DNA from: Rhizobiaceae bacterium | GTDB taxonomy: Bacteria; Pseudomonadota; Alphaproteobacteria; Rhizobiales; Rhizobiaceae | DNA: 64,000 nt | Direction: 5' to 3' | NCBI GenBank assembly: GCA_017643025.1 | Contig: JAEPOG010000005.1 | Location: 372,001-436,000 of the forward strand | Shown: one piece after another, positions 39,764 to 48,154 of the stretch | How the letters are laid out: the number at the start of each line of letters is the position of its first letter | Position numbering within the stretch: the first letter of the stretch is position 1 | The notes under the pieces: generated by a model | What the model was told of the DNA's origin: nothing | Databases searched by the model: none | Seen by the model: only the letters and a program-made list of their open reading frames with translations | Translations under genes and position numbers: made by a program

Positions 39764-40627
39764 GTGACAATTGCCATTCTCGGTGCAAACGGCGTTTACG
39801 GCCGGCACCTGACGCCCCGGCTGGTCGCCAGGGGACGCAACGTGCGCGCCCTCGTCAGACGTCCGGAAGCGGCGGGCGTGGCGCGCGGCTGTGGGGCCGA
39901 CATCCGCGTCGCCGACATATTCGACAAGCCATCGCTCGTGGCTGCCCTTGAAGGCTGCGACATCTGCGTCAACCTTGCGACATCGCTGCCCGGCCCGAGC
40001 GGCCGCGGCGATTTCGCGACCAACGACCGAGTGCGGAGAGAAGGCGTGCCGATCCTGATCGAGGCCTGCCGGGAGGCGGGCGTGGAACGCCTCATCCAGC
40101 AGAGCATTTCATGGGTCGGCGCATCGGGCGACACGCTGGCTGATGAATTCAGTACCTACGAACCGGAAGGCGACGACATCGGCGCGCGGGCCATCCGTGC
40201 TGCGCGGGACATGGAAGATAACGTTCAGGGTTCGGACCTCGACTGGCTCATCCTGCGCGGCGGCCTGTTCTACGGCCCGGGAACCGGCTTCGATGATGAT
40301 TGGTTCGCGCGTGCCGCCGCCGGCAAGTTGCGCTTTCCGGGTGACGGCTCGGATTTCGTCACCCTTCTCCATATCGCCGACATGGCGGCGGCCACGGTCG
40401 CAGCCATCGAGGCATGGCCGTCGCGGCAGACGATCATAGTCGCCGACGACATGCCGGTTACATGGCGCGACCTGTTCTCCTATTTGGCCGCAGTCGCTGG
40501 TACCGAGCCTCCACAGGAAGGAGGTCCTCGTTATCTACCATCGTTTCGGATGAGCAATGCGCTCGCCCGCCGGACGCTCCAGTGGGCGCCGCGTTATCCC
40601 GACTATCGCGCCGGTCTGGTCCGCTAA
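39764..40627 (+). CDS. NAD(P)-binding epimerase/reductase (extended SDR-like)
   Basis: 287 residues from GTG 39764. The N-terminal nucleotide-binding loop GANGVYGRHL is followed by a Rossmann-like fold, LATSLPGPSG, QSISWVG and an ILRGGLFYGPG segment typical of atypical extended SDR/NmrA-like epimerases. The usual YxxxK is not obvious, so it may be a reductase-like or regulatory member. The function is open. It converges with the 144-aa gene, 3 nt apart. Confidence 0.85.
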   Translation: MTIAILGANGVYGRHLTPRLVARGRNVRALVRRPEAAGVARGCGADIRVADIFDKPSLVAALEGCDICVNLATSLPGPSGRGDFATNDRVRREGVPILIEACREAGVERLIQQSISWVGASGDTLADEFSTYEPEGDDIGARAIRAARDMEDNVQGSDLDWLILRGGLFYGPGTGFDDDWFARAAAGKLRFPGDGSDFVTLLHIADMAAATVAAIEAWPSRQTIIVADDMPVTWRDLFSYLAAVAGTEPPQEGGPRYLPSFRMSNALARRTLQWAPRYPDYRAGLVR

Positions 40628-40630
40628 TCT

Positions 40631-41065
40631 TCAGATTTCGGCGGAATGTTCCCGCCTCCTGTTCCTCAGCTTCATCGCAAGCTGCCTCAGCCGCGCCGCG
40701 CCGCGGGCGCTGAGTCCGCCTTCCTCGAAGTCTTGACGGATTGTGGCTTCGATCTCCTCGGCGATCGCATCGAGCGATTCCGCCCGGCGGGGATGCCCCT
40801 CGCCATACTGGTCGAACAGGTTGATATGCCGGTCGGTCTCGCGGCCGAAATACATGAGGCGGTCGAAATAGAGTTCGGGATCGCGCCGGTCGGCGAAGAA
40901 GCCGACGAGTGCCGCCACGATCGACAGCGGGCTCATGACGAGATCGCGAATGCCGTCGGCGAGAAGCTTGAACTGGAAAACGATGACCCGGCGCACAAGG
41001 CGTCCGCGGCTTTGCTCGACAGGCTCGTAAATAAAGGAGCTGCGCTCCCAGCCGGCTGCGTCCAT
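40631..41065 (-). CDS. Conserved hypothetical protein with one membrane segment
   Basis: 144 residues from ATG 41065, directly after GGAGGGG. A possible membrane segment (DLVMSPLSIVAALVGFF) is followed by ADRRDPELYFDRLMYFGRET and a helical, charged C-terminus (EEIEATIRQDFEEGG, RLRQLAMKLRNRRRE). I do not recognise a family. It is 57 nt downstream of the secreted 241-aa gene on the same strand, so co-transcription is likely. Confidence 0.75.
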   Translation of the reverse strand: MDAAGWERSSFIYEPVEQSRGRLVRRVIVFQFKLLADGIRDLVMSPLSIVAALVGFFADRRDPELYFDRLMYFGRETDRHINLFDQYGEGHPRRAESLDAIAEEIEATIRQDFEEGGLSARGAARLRQLAMKLRNRRREHSAEI

Positions 41066-41122
41066 GGCTTCCCCTCCAGTTCCGGTATGCCGGATATGGG
41101 GATTACGCGGCGTCAAACAAGA

Positions 41123-41848
41123 TCAGTGTCCGGCGAGAAAGAACGCCCAGCGGCCCTCGGGCGTGATGCCCGCGCGGTAGAAGATGTAGGAGCCAAAGGA
41201 CTTCATGTCCTCGTAGTCGCCGGCTGTGACGAGTTTGAAGAGCTCGACCCGCTGCGGCGCCGACAGGCCTTCCAGCGGCACGGCGAAGAAATAGGGCCAG
41301 AGATAGATTTCCGCCGGTTCACCGGGATCGAGGTGAACATATCCGGCCTCCAATACTTCCAGCAGGATGGCCATGATCTCGTGGCCCTGGCCGTCGCCGG
41401 AAATCTCGCTCAGGAAGTCGATAGGGTCGATCTCGGAGCCTGAACCGGTGATCACCGTCGCGCTGTCGCCTGACCCGAGCAGGGGCCTCAGCGCCTCGAT
41501 ATCGCCGGACCTGCAGGCGTCCACGATGAGTTGGCGCATCCGGCGCACCGGCTCCGGCAGCAATTCGAGATCGTAGTAGATTTCGGGCAGCGGCTGCGCC
41601 GGTGCGTCGGCGCCTTCGATCTCGGGCGCATCGCCGGCGTCTTCGGCCCCGACCGAAGGCGAATCCGATGGCAGGCCGAGAGGCGGCGGCAGGGGAACCT
41701 GGATGATCTCCGGCGGCGCCTCGATGTTTTCTTCCGGAATCTCGCTCAACGCCCAAGCAGGAGCCGCCAGAAGCGCGAGCGCCACCGCTGGCAGTGAGAG
41801 GCGGGCAAGCCCGTGTCGCCGTCCCGTTGGATTTGTCGTCAGCCGCAT
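41123..41848 (-). CDS. Secreted hypothetical protein
   Basis: 241 residues if started at ATG 41848 (MRLTTNPTGRRHG); ATG 41869 is also possible. Basic N-terminus and hydrophobic stretch LSLPAVALALLAAPAWA|LS form a signal peptide. The mature part starts with a Pro/Glu-rich linker (IPEENIEAPPEIIQVPLPPP), then a globular region with DIEALRPLLGSGDSAT, GHEIMAILLEVLEAGYV and a C-terminus GITPEGRWAFFLAGH. The family is unknown to me; it resembles periplasmic proteins common in Rhizobiales. It precedes the 144-aa gene. Confidence 0.8.
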   Translation of the reverse strand: MRLTTNPTGRRHGLARLSLPAVALALLAAPAWALSEIPEENIEAPPEIIQVPLPPPLGLPSDSPSVGAEDAGDAPEIEGADAPAQPLPEIYYDLELLPEPVRRMRQLIVDACRSGDIEALRPLLGSGDSATVITGSGSEIDPIDFLSEISGDGQGHEIMAILLEVLEAGYVHLDPGEPAEIYLWPYFFAVPLEGLSAPQRVELFKLVTAGDYEDMKSFGSYIFYRAGITPEGRWAFFLAGH

Positions 41849-41939
41849 GCGTCCCACGCTTCGGGGCATAGACCGCCCCTGTGGGCCGACTATAGATCAT
41901 CTGCGGCCAAATTTGGATGCGCCGAAGGGCTGAGAACCG

Positions 41940-42197
41940 CTAGTGTCTCGTCCGCTTCGGTTCGAACGCACCGCTGACGACCTTGTCCCGCAGACGCTCG
42001 ATCATCGCCAGCGCAGCATCCTCGCCGCCTTCGCGCACAAGCGCTTCGAACGCTGTCGTAAGCGCCGCTTCCGCTAAGATGTCCGATTCAATGCCCCAGG
42101 CCTCGCCTTCGGCCCAGGCCGTGTTCTGGCTTTCGATTGCGGTGAGCCGCTTTTCCTCGCGGATCATCGCCTCGACATCGCCGCCGCCGCGAATCAT
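41940..42197 (-). CDS. Small conserved hypothetical protein
   Basis: 85 residues, charged and mostly helical (MIREEKRLTAIESQNTAWAE, ILAEAALTTAFEALVREGGE). No signal peptide or motif is recognised. Coding-type composition is maintained throughout, and a distinct start lies 140 bp from its upstream neighbour. It is on the same strand as the following secreted gene but separated by about 90 bp. Confidence 0.65.
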   Translation of the reverse strand: MIRGGGDVEAMIREEKRLTAIESQNTAWAEGEAWGIESDILAEAALTTAFEALVREGGEDAALAMIERLRDKVVSGAFEPKRTRH

Positions 42198-42337
42198 TGT
42201 CGATCACCCTGTGCGGCGCACCAGCCTCGAACCCGGGACGCCGCATCCCGTTCTTAAAGTCCCATTAAGAGACTAACACAGCGATTGTGGCGCGCTTGTG
42301 CCCGCTGCCGGGGCGGTTAACGCAGGGTTAACGGCGC

Positions 42338-42718
42338 TCAATTGCCATAGCGCGTGACCAGATCCTTGGTCAGCGTCTCGCCCTCCAGCATGTAGCGCTC
42401 GATGGCTTCAACCGCGGACGCCGTGCAGGTCGTGTAGACGCTGCCGAAGGAGCGGTAGCCGTGGTTGAAACTCGCCACCAGCCGCGCACGGCGCTCCGGC
42501 TCGGGCTCCTCGTGCACCAGCAGCGATTCCATGTGCTCCCGCCAGGCATTGCCCATCTCGCCGCACAGATTGCGCAGATAGTGCAGCGAACCGAACAGTT
42601 CGGCCAGCCGCAGCAATTGCGGTTCGTACTGCGCCTCGACCGCACGCGCGGACATGGTTCCGGCGGACATTGCCGTCGCCAGCGCCAGTGCGAGCAATCG
42701 TGTCTTGCGAAACTCCAT
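42338..42718 (-). CDS. TIGR02301-like secreted protein
   Basis: 126 residues from ATG 42718. Signal peptide RLLALALATAMSAGTMSARA|VEA; mature part LRLAELFGSLHYLRNLCGEMG with a second Cys in VYTTCTASAVEAIERY. Length and pattern agree with the rhizobial family TIGR02301, whose function is unknown. It lies 64 nt downstream of the NUDIX gene on the same strand. Confidence 0.82.
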   Translation of the reverse strand: MEFRKTRLLALALATAMSAGTMSARAVEAQYEPQLLRLAELFGSLHYLRNLCGEMGNAWREHMESLLVHEEPEPERRARLVASFNHGYRSFGSVYTTCTASAVEAIERYMLEGETLTKDLVTRYGN

Positions 42719-42782
42719 GGCCTGTTCTCGCCAAGAATTGCGACGCCTGCAAGGCGCGGCTGCCGCCCAACCGTGGTTAGCC

Positions 42783-43193
42783 TTAACCGGGTGGGGCGAG
42801 CAGTTCACGCACGACGGCAAGCGTGCTCGGCGTGATCGGCAGACTTTCTGCTTCGTCGAGTGAAAACCAGCCGGCATCCGCAGCGTCGTCCCCGGCAACG
42901 AGGGAACCGGCTGTTTCGGTGACCAGGAAGACAGTAAGCACATAGACCGCCGGCCCGGGTTCCGTCGCTCCAAGCTGTACCTCGCGAAAAGGCCGGTATT
43001 GCACGGCGTCGAGCCCGGTCTCTTCTTTCAATTCGCGCCGCATTGCTGCTTCCAGCGTCTCACCGGTTTCGACACGACCGCCGGGAAAAGCGTACAGGCC
43101 TTCGGCGGGCGCCCGGCCGCGCAGCACCAGCAGCACGCGGTCTCCACTGACACAAGCAGCCGAGACGGCCGGAATGAGTTGGTTGTCGACCAT
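42783..43193 (-). CDS. NUDIX hydrolase
   Basis: 136 residues from ATG 43193 (MVDNQLIPAVSAAC); ATG 43229 is an alternative 12 codons earlier. The NUDIX box GGRVETGETLEAAMRRELKE continuing ETGL is intact. The preceding VLLVLRGRAPAEGLYAFPGG is typical of small MutT-like or ADP-ribose/nucleotide-pyrophosphate hydrolases. The substrate cannot be decided. It is divergent from the SRAP gene. Confidence 0.92.
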   Translation of the reverse strand: MVDNQLIPAVSAACVSGDRVLLVLRGRAPAEGLYAFPGGRVETGETLEAAMRRELKEETGLDAVQYRPFREVQLGATEPGPAVYVLTVFLVTETAGSLVAGDDAADAGWFSLDEAESLPITPSTLAVVRELLAPPG

Positions 43194-43368
43194 GCGGTGG
43201 AGCTGATCCTGTGAAGGACATCGGGTCATCGCTTGCAACGCACTTCTTGCGTGGGCACGTTGCCGCTGTGATTGAGGGTTAGGGATTGAAGATTACCTCT
43301 GCAAGGCTGGCGCGGCCGCAAACGCAACCGGGCGCCCGCGCGTTTTCGTCGGAACGGGGCCTCTGACG

Positions 43369-44118
43369 ATGTGCGGCCGTTATGCACTCATCGGCACCCC
43401 TGAGGAGGTGAAGGCGTATTTCGACCTGCTCGACATCGCCAACTTCCCGCCGCTCTACAACATCGCGCCGACGCAGCCGATCCATGCTGTCATGGCCGGC
43501 CCGCCGCGTGAGCCCGGTTCGAACCTGCCCAACCGCACATCGCTGCTCGTCCGCTGGGGTTTCATCCCCACCTGGGCGAAGAACCCGAAGGACATGCCGC
43601 TGCTCATCAATGCGCGCTCGGAGGAAGCGGCGGAGAAAAACAGCTTCCGCGCCGCGATGCGCCATCGGCGGGCGCTCATTCCCGCCTCCGGTTTCTATGA
43701 ATGGAAGCGCAGCGGCGGCAAGCCGGTTCAGGCCTATTGGGTCAAGCCGCGCGACGGCGGCATCATCGCCTTTGGCGGCCTCATAGAGACGTGGCACGAG
43801 CCAGGCGGCTCGGAGATGGACACGGCCGCCATCCTGACGACGGCCGCAAACGAGACGATCAGCCATATCCATCATCGTATGCCCGTTGTGATCAGGCAGC
43901 AGGACTTCGACCGCTGGCTCGACTGCGTGAACAACGAGCCGCGCGACGTGGCCGACCTCATGGAACCCGTGCAGCCGGATTTCTTCGAGGCGATTCCGGT
44001 GTCCGACAAGGTCAACAAATACACCAACACCGGCCCGGACATTCAGGAGCCGGTGGAGGCGAAGGCGGAACGCCTTGACGACGAGGCCGGGCCACCGGAT
44101 CAGCTCAAGCTGTTCTGA
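43369..44118 (+). CDS. SRAP/HMCES-family abasic-site processing protein (YedK-like)
   Basis: 249 residues beginning MCGRYAL, with Cys2 exposed after Met removal as the nucleophile that crosslinks to abasic DNA. Other family marks: YNIAPTQPIHAV, RWGFIPTWAK, LINARSEE, SGFYEWKR and the HHRMPVV histidine. It protects single-stranded DNA abasic sites in this family. A C-terminal extension (EPVEAKAERLDDEAGPPDQ) is of low complexity. LysE starts 63 nt downstream. Confidence 0.94.
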   Translation: MCGRYALIGTPEEVKAYFDLLDIANFPPLYNIAPTQPIHAVMAGPPREPGSNLPNRTSLLVRWGFIPTWAKNPKDMPLLINARSEEAAEKNSFRAAMRHRRALIPASGFYEWKRSGGKPVQAYWVKPRDGGIIAFGGLIETWHEPGGSEMDTAAILTTAANETISHIHHRMPVVIRQQDFDRWLDCVNNEPRDVADLMEPVQPDFFEAIPVSDKVNKYTNTGPDIQEPVEAKAERLDDEAGPPDQLKLF

Positions 44119-44181
44119 CGGGCAGGGCATCTGACATGCGTGGCCCAATGCAGATGAGCGCGGAGGGGCTATAGCGGCGCC

Positions 44182-44796
44182 ATGCACCTGCTGCCCCTTC
44201 TGTCCGGCTTTTTCCTCGGTGGTTCGCTGATTGTCGCGATCGGCGCGCAAAACGCGTTCATCCTGCGCCAGGGCCTGCTCAACCGGCACGTCTTTATCCT
44301 GTGCCTGATCTGCTCGCTGTCGGACGCTGTCCTGATTGCCGCCGGCGTGGCGGGGCTTGGCACACTGGTGGCGCAGTCTCCCTGGCTGGTGCGGATCGTG
44401 ACCGTAGGCGGTGCGATCTTCCTGTTTGCCTATGCCGCGCTCGCCTTTCGCCGCGCCATCCGCCCGGACGTGCTCAAGGCAGCCAAATCCGGCGAAGCCG
44501 ACCTCGGGGCCGCCATCGCCGCCTGCCTGGCCTTCACCTTTCTCAACCCGCATGTCTATCTCGACACAGTGTTGCTCGTTGGCTCGGTGTCGGCGACATA
44601 CGAAGGCGCCGAGCGCCTAGCCTTCGGCATTGGCGCGGTAACAGCGTCCTTCGTCTGGTTTTTCGGGCTGGGCTACGGCGCGCGGCTGCTGCAGCCGCTG
44701 TTCGCCAGGCCGTCCGCCTGGCGCGTCCTTGATGTCGCGATCGGCATTGTCATGGCCGCCATCGCGATCAGCCTGCTGCTCAGCCTAGGCGGCTGA
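44182..44796 (+). CDS. LysE/ArgO-family amino acid exporter
   Basis: 204 residues with six hydrophobic segments. N-terminal GFFLGGSLIVAIGAQNAFIL is the LysE signature, then LICSLSDAVLIAAGVAGLG and FLNPHVYLDTVLLVGS. It exports basic amino acids such as lysine or arginine in characterised members. No LysG/ArgP-type regulator is adjacent. The 3' end overlaps the convergent 45-aa gene by 12 nt. Confidence 0.92.
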   Translation: MHLLPLLSGFFLGGSLIVAIGAQNAFILRQGLLNRHVFILCLICSLSDAVLIAAGVAGLGTLVAQSPWLVRIVTVGGAIFLFAYAALAFRRAIRPDVLKAAKSGEADLGAAIAACLAFTFLNPHVYLDTVLLVGSVSATYEGAERLAFGIGAVTASFVWFFGLGYGARLLQPLFARPSAWRVLDVAIGIVMAAIAISLLLSLGG

Positions 44797-44922
44797 GCGC
44801 TTGCGCTGCGGCTGGAACATCAGCGCCGCGATAATGGCCGCCGGGCCGATCGAGCGGTAGTGGCGCGAGAGCGATGCGCCGCGTGCGCGGGCGCGTTGAT
44901 GTTCGAGGTCCGAGAGGGGCAT
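44785..44922 (-). CDS. Putative 45-residue basic protein
   Basis: ATG 44922 is preceded by GGAAAG. The peptide is MPLSDLEHQRARARGASLSR continuing HYRSIGPAAIIAALMF and a basic tail QPQRKRSAA. The combination of ribosome site, short hydrophobic helix (IGPAAIIAALMF) and basic flanks looks like a real small membrane-associated protein of the sort seen in Rhizobiales. It has no recognised domain. It is convergent with lysE. Confidence 0.5.
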   Translation of the reverse strand: MPLSDLEHQRARARGASLSRHYRSIGPAAIIAALMFQPQRKRSAA

Positions 44923-45331
44923 TTTCTTTCCGTTTGTGTCTGCGTGTTCGAAGCACGATTGCTGGGCGCTCCGTTCGTTCCGAATTGCGACTGAATCGTG
45001 GCCGCATTTCTGCCTTTCGAAGGCGATTTGGTTAAGATCGGTTAGGAAGTGCCGGCCGCCTCGCAATCGGTGCAATTCTGCAACGCCAGGGCCGGGCAGC
45101 CCGCCACTTTCCGCCTTGACGGAAAAGGCCGCTGACGCGATAACGCGCCGCATGAAAACGTCGACCGTCATTATCGGCATCTGCATTATCGGCTAGCGCA
45201 CCGCTGGTCCGGACGTTTTCGCCCTCTCTACAAGACACGAAAACCGCCCCGGCCAGCCGGCCGGCATGGCCCCGAAAAGTTGCAGACTTTTCGGCTAAGG
45301 CCCATGCCAACGCAGGAGGGAGAATTCGCTT
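44923..45331. other. Intergenic region upstream of cysS
   Basis: About 409 bp without a supported gene. It holds the promoter region of the 45-aa gene, a 14-codon frame (45152-45196) of doubtful meaning, a long palindromic element (45263-45308) and the GGAGGGA ribosome site of cysS (45315-45321). No terminator was recognised. Confidence 0.55.
45263..45308. repeat. Palindromic intergenic element upstream of cysS (RIME-like)
   Basis: A perfect 9-bp stem CCGAAAAGT / ACTTTTCGG with loop TGCAG (45272-45294) is nested inside outer arms GGCATGG (45263-45269) and CCATGCC (45302-45308). Short GC palindromes with a CCGAAAAGT core are common dispersed elements in rhizobial genomes. It would form a stable hairpin in the cysS leader just upstream of the ribosome site. 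Confidence 0.65.
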
Positions 45332-46849
45332 TTGACTGACGGCAAGCCCGAGCTCAGGCTCTACAACACGCTGACGCGGACGAAGGAGGTCTTTGCCCCC
45401 ATCGATCCGCAGAACGTGCGCATGTATGTCTGCGGGCCGACGGTCTACGACTATGCCCATATCGGCAATGCGCGCCCGGCCATCGTCTTCGACGTGCTCT
45501 ACCGCCTGCTGCGCCACCTCTACGGCGCCGACCATGTCACCTATGTCCGCAACATCACGGACGTGGACGACAAGATCAACGCCCGCGCCCTGCGCGACTT
45601 TGGCGCCGAGATCGAAGCCGGCCGGCTGACACTCAACGAGGCGATCCGCAAGGTCACCGAGCCGACCTACGAGCAATACCAGAAGGATGTGACGGCGCTT
45701 GGCTGCCTGGAACCGACCTTCCAGCCCCGCGCAACGGAATTCGTCCTGCCCCGCGCCGACGGCAAGGACGACATGGTCGGCATGATTCAGTCTCTCGTCG
45801 ACCGCGGCCATGCCTATGAAGCCAAAGGCGAATCCGGCCGCGAGGTGCTGTTCGACACGACCTCGATGCCGGAATACGGCCGGCTCTCGAAGCGCAATCT
45901 CGACGAGCAGCAGGCTGGCGCCCGCGTCGCTGTCGAGGCGCACAAGAAACACCCGGCGGACTTCGTGCTGTGGAAGGAATCCTCGGCCGACGAACCCGGC
46001 TGGGAAGCGACGTTCAAAGTCGGAGGCAAGGACATCGCAATCCGCGGCCGGCCCGGCTGGCACATAGAATGCTCGGCCATGTCAGCGGCCTATCTTGGCG
46101 ATGTGTTCGACATCCATGGCGGCGGGCTCGACCTGATTTTCCCGCACCATGAGAACGAGATCGCCCAGTCGCGCTGCGCCCACGGCACGGACGTGATGGC
46201 GAATGTGTGGATGCACAACGGCTTCCTGCAGGTCGAAGGCCGCAAGATGTCGAAGTCGGAAGGCAACTTCGTCACCATCCACGAACTGCTGGAGACGGAG
46301 AAGTTCAGCGGGCAGCGGTGGCACGGAAAAGTGCTCCGGCTGGCAATGCTTATGACTCATTATCGCCAGCCAATCGACTTTTCGGGCGATCGATTGTTCG
46401 AGGCCAGAGAGATCTTGTACGGGTGGAACATGGACGCATTTGAAGCGCCGGTTCAGCCAATTCCGTCGGAAGTCGTTGACGCACTATTGGATGATGTGGC
46501 CACACCGAACGCGATATCGACGGTCCACGCACTTGGACGGGATGCTCGAAAGCATCAGACCGGCAGTCAGCACAGCGAGAGTGCAGGTCGCCTGAGAGCA
46601 GCACTGGAGCTATTGGGTCTCTATCATGACCGGCCGTCAGATGAGCTGCTCGCGCAAAATGTGCGCGACCGGGTTCAAGACGCAAAGGTAGATTCTGCAA
46701 TCGCCCACCGCCTCGCCCTTATCCGCGAGAAAAACTGGGCCGAAGCCGACAAGATCCGCGACGAACTGCTCGCGCAGGGCATTCAGCTCAAGGACGGCAA
46801 GGATCCTGAAACCGGCGAGCGCGTCACCACCTGGGAAGTGAAGCGGTAA
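45332..46849 (+). CDS. cysS: Cysteinyl-tRNA synthetase
   Basis: 505 residues from TTG 45332 (GGAGGGA upstream). The HIGH motif is in [17 protein letters not shown]. Zinc-binding positions include the Cys of MYVCGP, HIECSAM (with GWH before it) and HHENEIAQS. The KMSKS motif is KMSKSEGNF (about residue 306). The C-terminal helical anticodon-binding part ends [18 protein letters not shown]. It charges tRNA-Cys. Oddly, about 46300-46690 uses AT-rich third positions unlike the rest, suggesting a recombinant segment. The motifs are intact. Confidence 0.97.
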   Translation: MTDGKPELRLYNTLTRTKEVFAPIDPQNVRMYVCGPTVYDYAHIGNARPAIVFDVLYRLLRHLYGADHVTYVRNITDVDDKINARALRDFGAEIEAGRLTLNEAIRKVTEPTYEQYQKDVTALGCLEPTFQPRATEFVLPRADGKDDMVGMIQSLVDRGHAYEAKGESGREVLFDTTSMPEYGRLSKRNLDEQQAGARVAVEAHKKHPADFVLWKESSADEPGWEATFKVGGKDIAIRGRPGWHIECSAMSAAYLGDVFDIHGGGLDLIFPHHENEIAQSRCAHGTDVMANVWMHNGFLQVEGRKMSKSEGNFVTIHELLETEKFSGQRWHGKVLRLAMLMTHYRQPIDFSGDRLFEAREILYGWNMDAFEAPVQPIPSEVVDALLDDVATPNAISTVHALGRDARKHQTGSQHSESAGRLRAALELLGLYHDRPSDELLAQNVRDRVQDAKVDSAIAHRLALIREKNWAEADKIRDELLAQGIQLKDGKDPETGERVTTWEVKR

Positions 46850-46942
46850 GGGCGGCTGTCAGTTGCGGTCTGCGGCTGCAAAGCGCATGTAACGAAGATG
46901 GGCTAGTGCGGGGCCCGATGGCTCTATTGGGGACATGAAGTC

Positions 46943-47767
46943 ATGAACAGCAGCAAAACCATCGGCATGGTGGTCAAGATCGCATTCTATGCGCTGATCG
47001 CCTACTTCCTGCCCGTGCTGGCGCTCGTCTTCCTGGTTTTCGGCATCATCGACGTCGCCCGTCACAAGAACATCAACGGCGCTCTGCTGAAGAGTTATTT
47101 CCTCGGCAACGGCGTGCTCACCTGGCTGCTCACGCCGTTCAACCTGTTCACCGACCTGATCAGCAGCGGCCGCAACCCCGTCATGTGGCGGCCGGAGGAT
47201 TTTTCCGGCGAACACCGCAAGGAAATCGACGACCTTCTTAAAGCCTTCGACGACAACAAGGAGACCATCATCTCCGAGATTGGCAAGCAGATGGAAGGCA
47301 AGAAGCGCGGCATGGTCTTCTTTAAATGGTACGACAAGCCGGGCGACGAGAGCATCGCGGATTTCAACCGCGAGTGGAAATACATCAAGACCATCGGCGT
47401 TTCGGTGTTCAACGCCAAGGAGGCGACGCGCCTGCACTACGGCCCTGTGCGCGTCACCGTGCGCCTGCTCTACAACCTCAACCCGCGCAAGAGCGACGAC
47501 ATCTTCCTCGAGGTCGACGGCGTGAAATACCACTGGCACGACGACCCGCTGATCATCTTCGACGACACGGTGAACCATCGCTCGATCAACGGCGAGGACT
47601 GGCAGCGTTTCGTCGCTTTCGTCGACGTGCTGCGTCCCTCGCGCTTCACGGCTTTGCAGGATGCGCTGGTCGGCGTCGTTGCCGCGTTCCAGAAGGTGAA
47701 CGGCATCTTCTATACCAACTGGACGCAGATGAAGCTTAAGGGCAAGCCGGCGGGAGGCGCGGCATGA
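46943..47767 (+). CDS. Membrane-anchored aspartyl/asparaginyl beta-hydroxylase-domain protein
   Basis: 274 residues. One or two N-terminal membrane helices (IAFYALIAYFLPVLALVFLV) precede a soluble domain. The end of the domain has the beta-hydroxylase/LpxO-type pattern: LHYGPVRVTVRLLYNLNP (first His), then GVKYHWHDDPLIIFDDTVNH and RSIN (Asp/His), the usual 2-oxoglutarate/Fe(II) site. Known relatives hydroxylate Asp/Asn residues or lipid A acyl chains; its membrane anchor favours a lipid or membrane-protein substrate, by inference. Its stop overlaps the next start by 4 nt. Confidence 0.85.
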   Translation: MNSSKTIGMVVKIAFYALIAYFLPVLALVFLVFGIIDVARHKNINGALLKSYFLGNGVLTWLLTPFNLFTDLISSGRNPVMWRPEDFSGEHRKEIDDLLKAFDDNKETIISEIGKQMEGKKRGMVFFKWYDKPGDESIADFNREWKYIKTIGVSVFNAKEATRLHYGPVRVTVRLLYNLNPRKSDDIFLEVDGVKYHWHDDPLIIFDDTVNHRSINGEDWQRFVAFVDVLRPSRFTALQDALVGVVAAFQKVNGIFYTNWTQMKLKGKPAGGAA

Positions 47768-48147
47768 TCGACCATGCGGGCATCAGCGTTTCGGACTGGG
47801 CGAAGTCGAAGGCATTCTACGATGCCGCTTTCGCTGCCATCGGCGCCAAGCTGCTGATGACGGTGCCGAAGGAATTCACCGGCGGCGCCAATGTCGGCGG
47901 CTATGGCCGCTCCAAGCCGGATTTCTGGCTGCACGAGGGCGGCGAACCCGGCCCCGGCCGGCACTACGCCTTCCGGGTCGAAAGCCGCGCCGAGGTCGAC
48001 GCCTTCTACAAGGCCGCGATGGCTGCCGGCGGGCGCGACAACGGCGCGCCGGGACCGCGCCCGCAATATCACGAGAACTATTACGGCGCGTTTGTGCTCG
48101 ACCCCGACGGCAACAATGTCGAGGCCGTCTGCCACAAGCCGGAATGA
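47764..48147 (+). CDS. VOC-family (glyoxalase/bleomycin-resistance-like) protein
   Basis: 127 residues. It is a single VOC module pair: MIDHAGISVSDWAKSKAFYD (first metal His), DFWLHEGG, RHYAFRVESRAEVDAFY and the second half ending FVLDPDGNNVEAVCHKPE (Glu). VOC members bind a divalent metal and act on small molecules; the substrate is unknown. ATG overlaps the upstream hydroxylase stop by 4 nt. The neighbouring GFA genes hint at aldehyde or thiol-adduct chemistry (inference). Confidence 0.9.
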   Translation: MIDHAGISVSDWAKSKAFYDAAFAAIGAKLLMTVPKEFTGGANVGGYGRSKPDFWLHEGGEPGPGRHYAFRVESRAEVDAFYKAAMAAGGRDNGAPGPRPQYHENYYGAFVLDPDGNNVEAVCHKPE

Positions 48148-48154
48148 CAGCACG

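Noticed and set aside
45152-45196. 14-codon frame MKTSTVIIGICIIG upstream of cysS, a possible cysteine leader peptide
   Set aside because: It has only one Cys codon, no Shine-Dalgarno, and no clear terminator/antiterminator pair before cysS. The hairpin at 45263 is better explained as a palindromic element.
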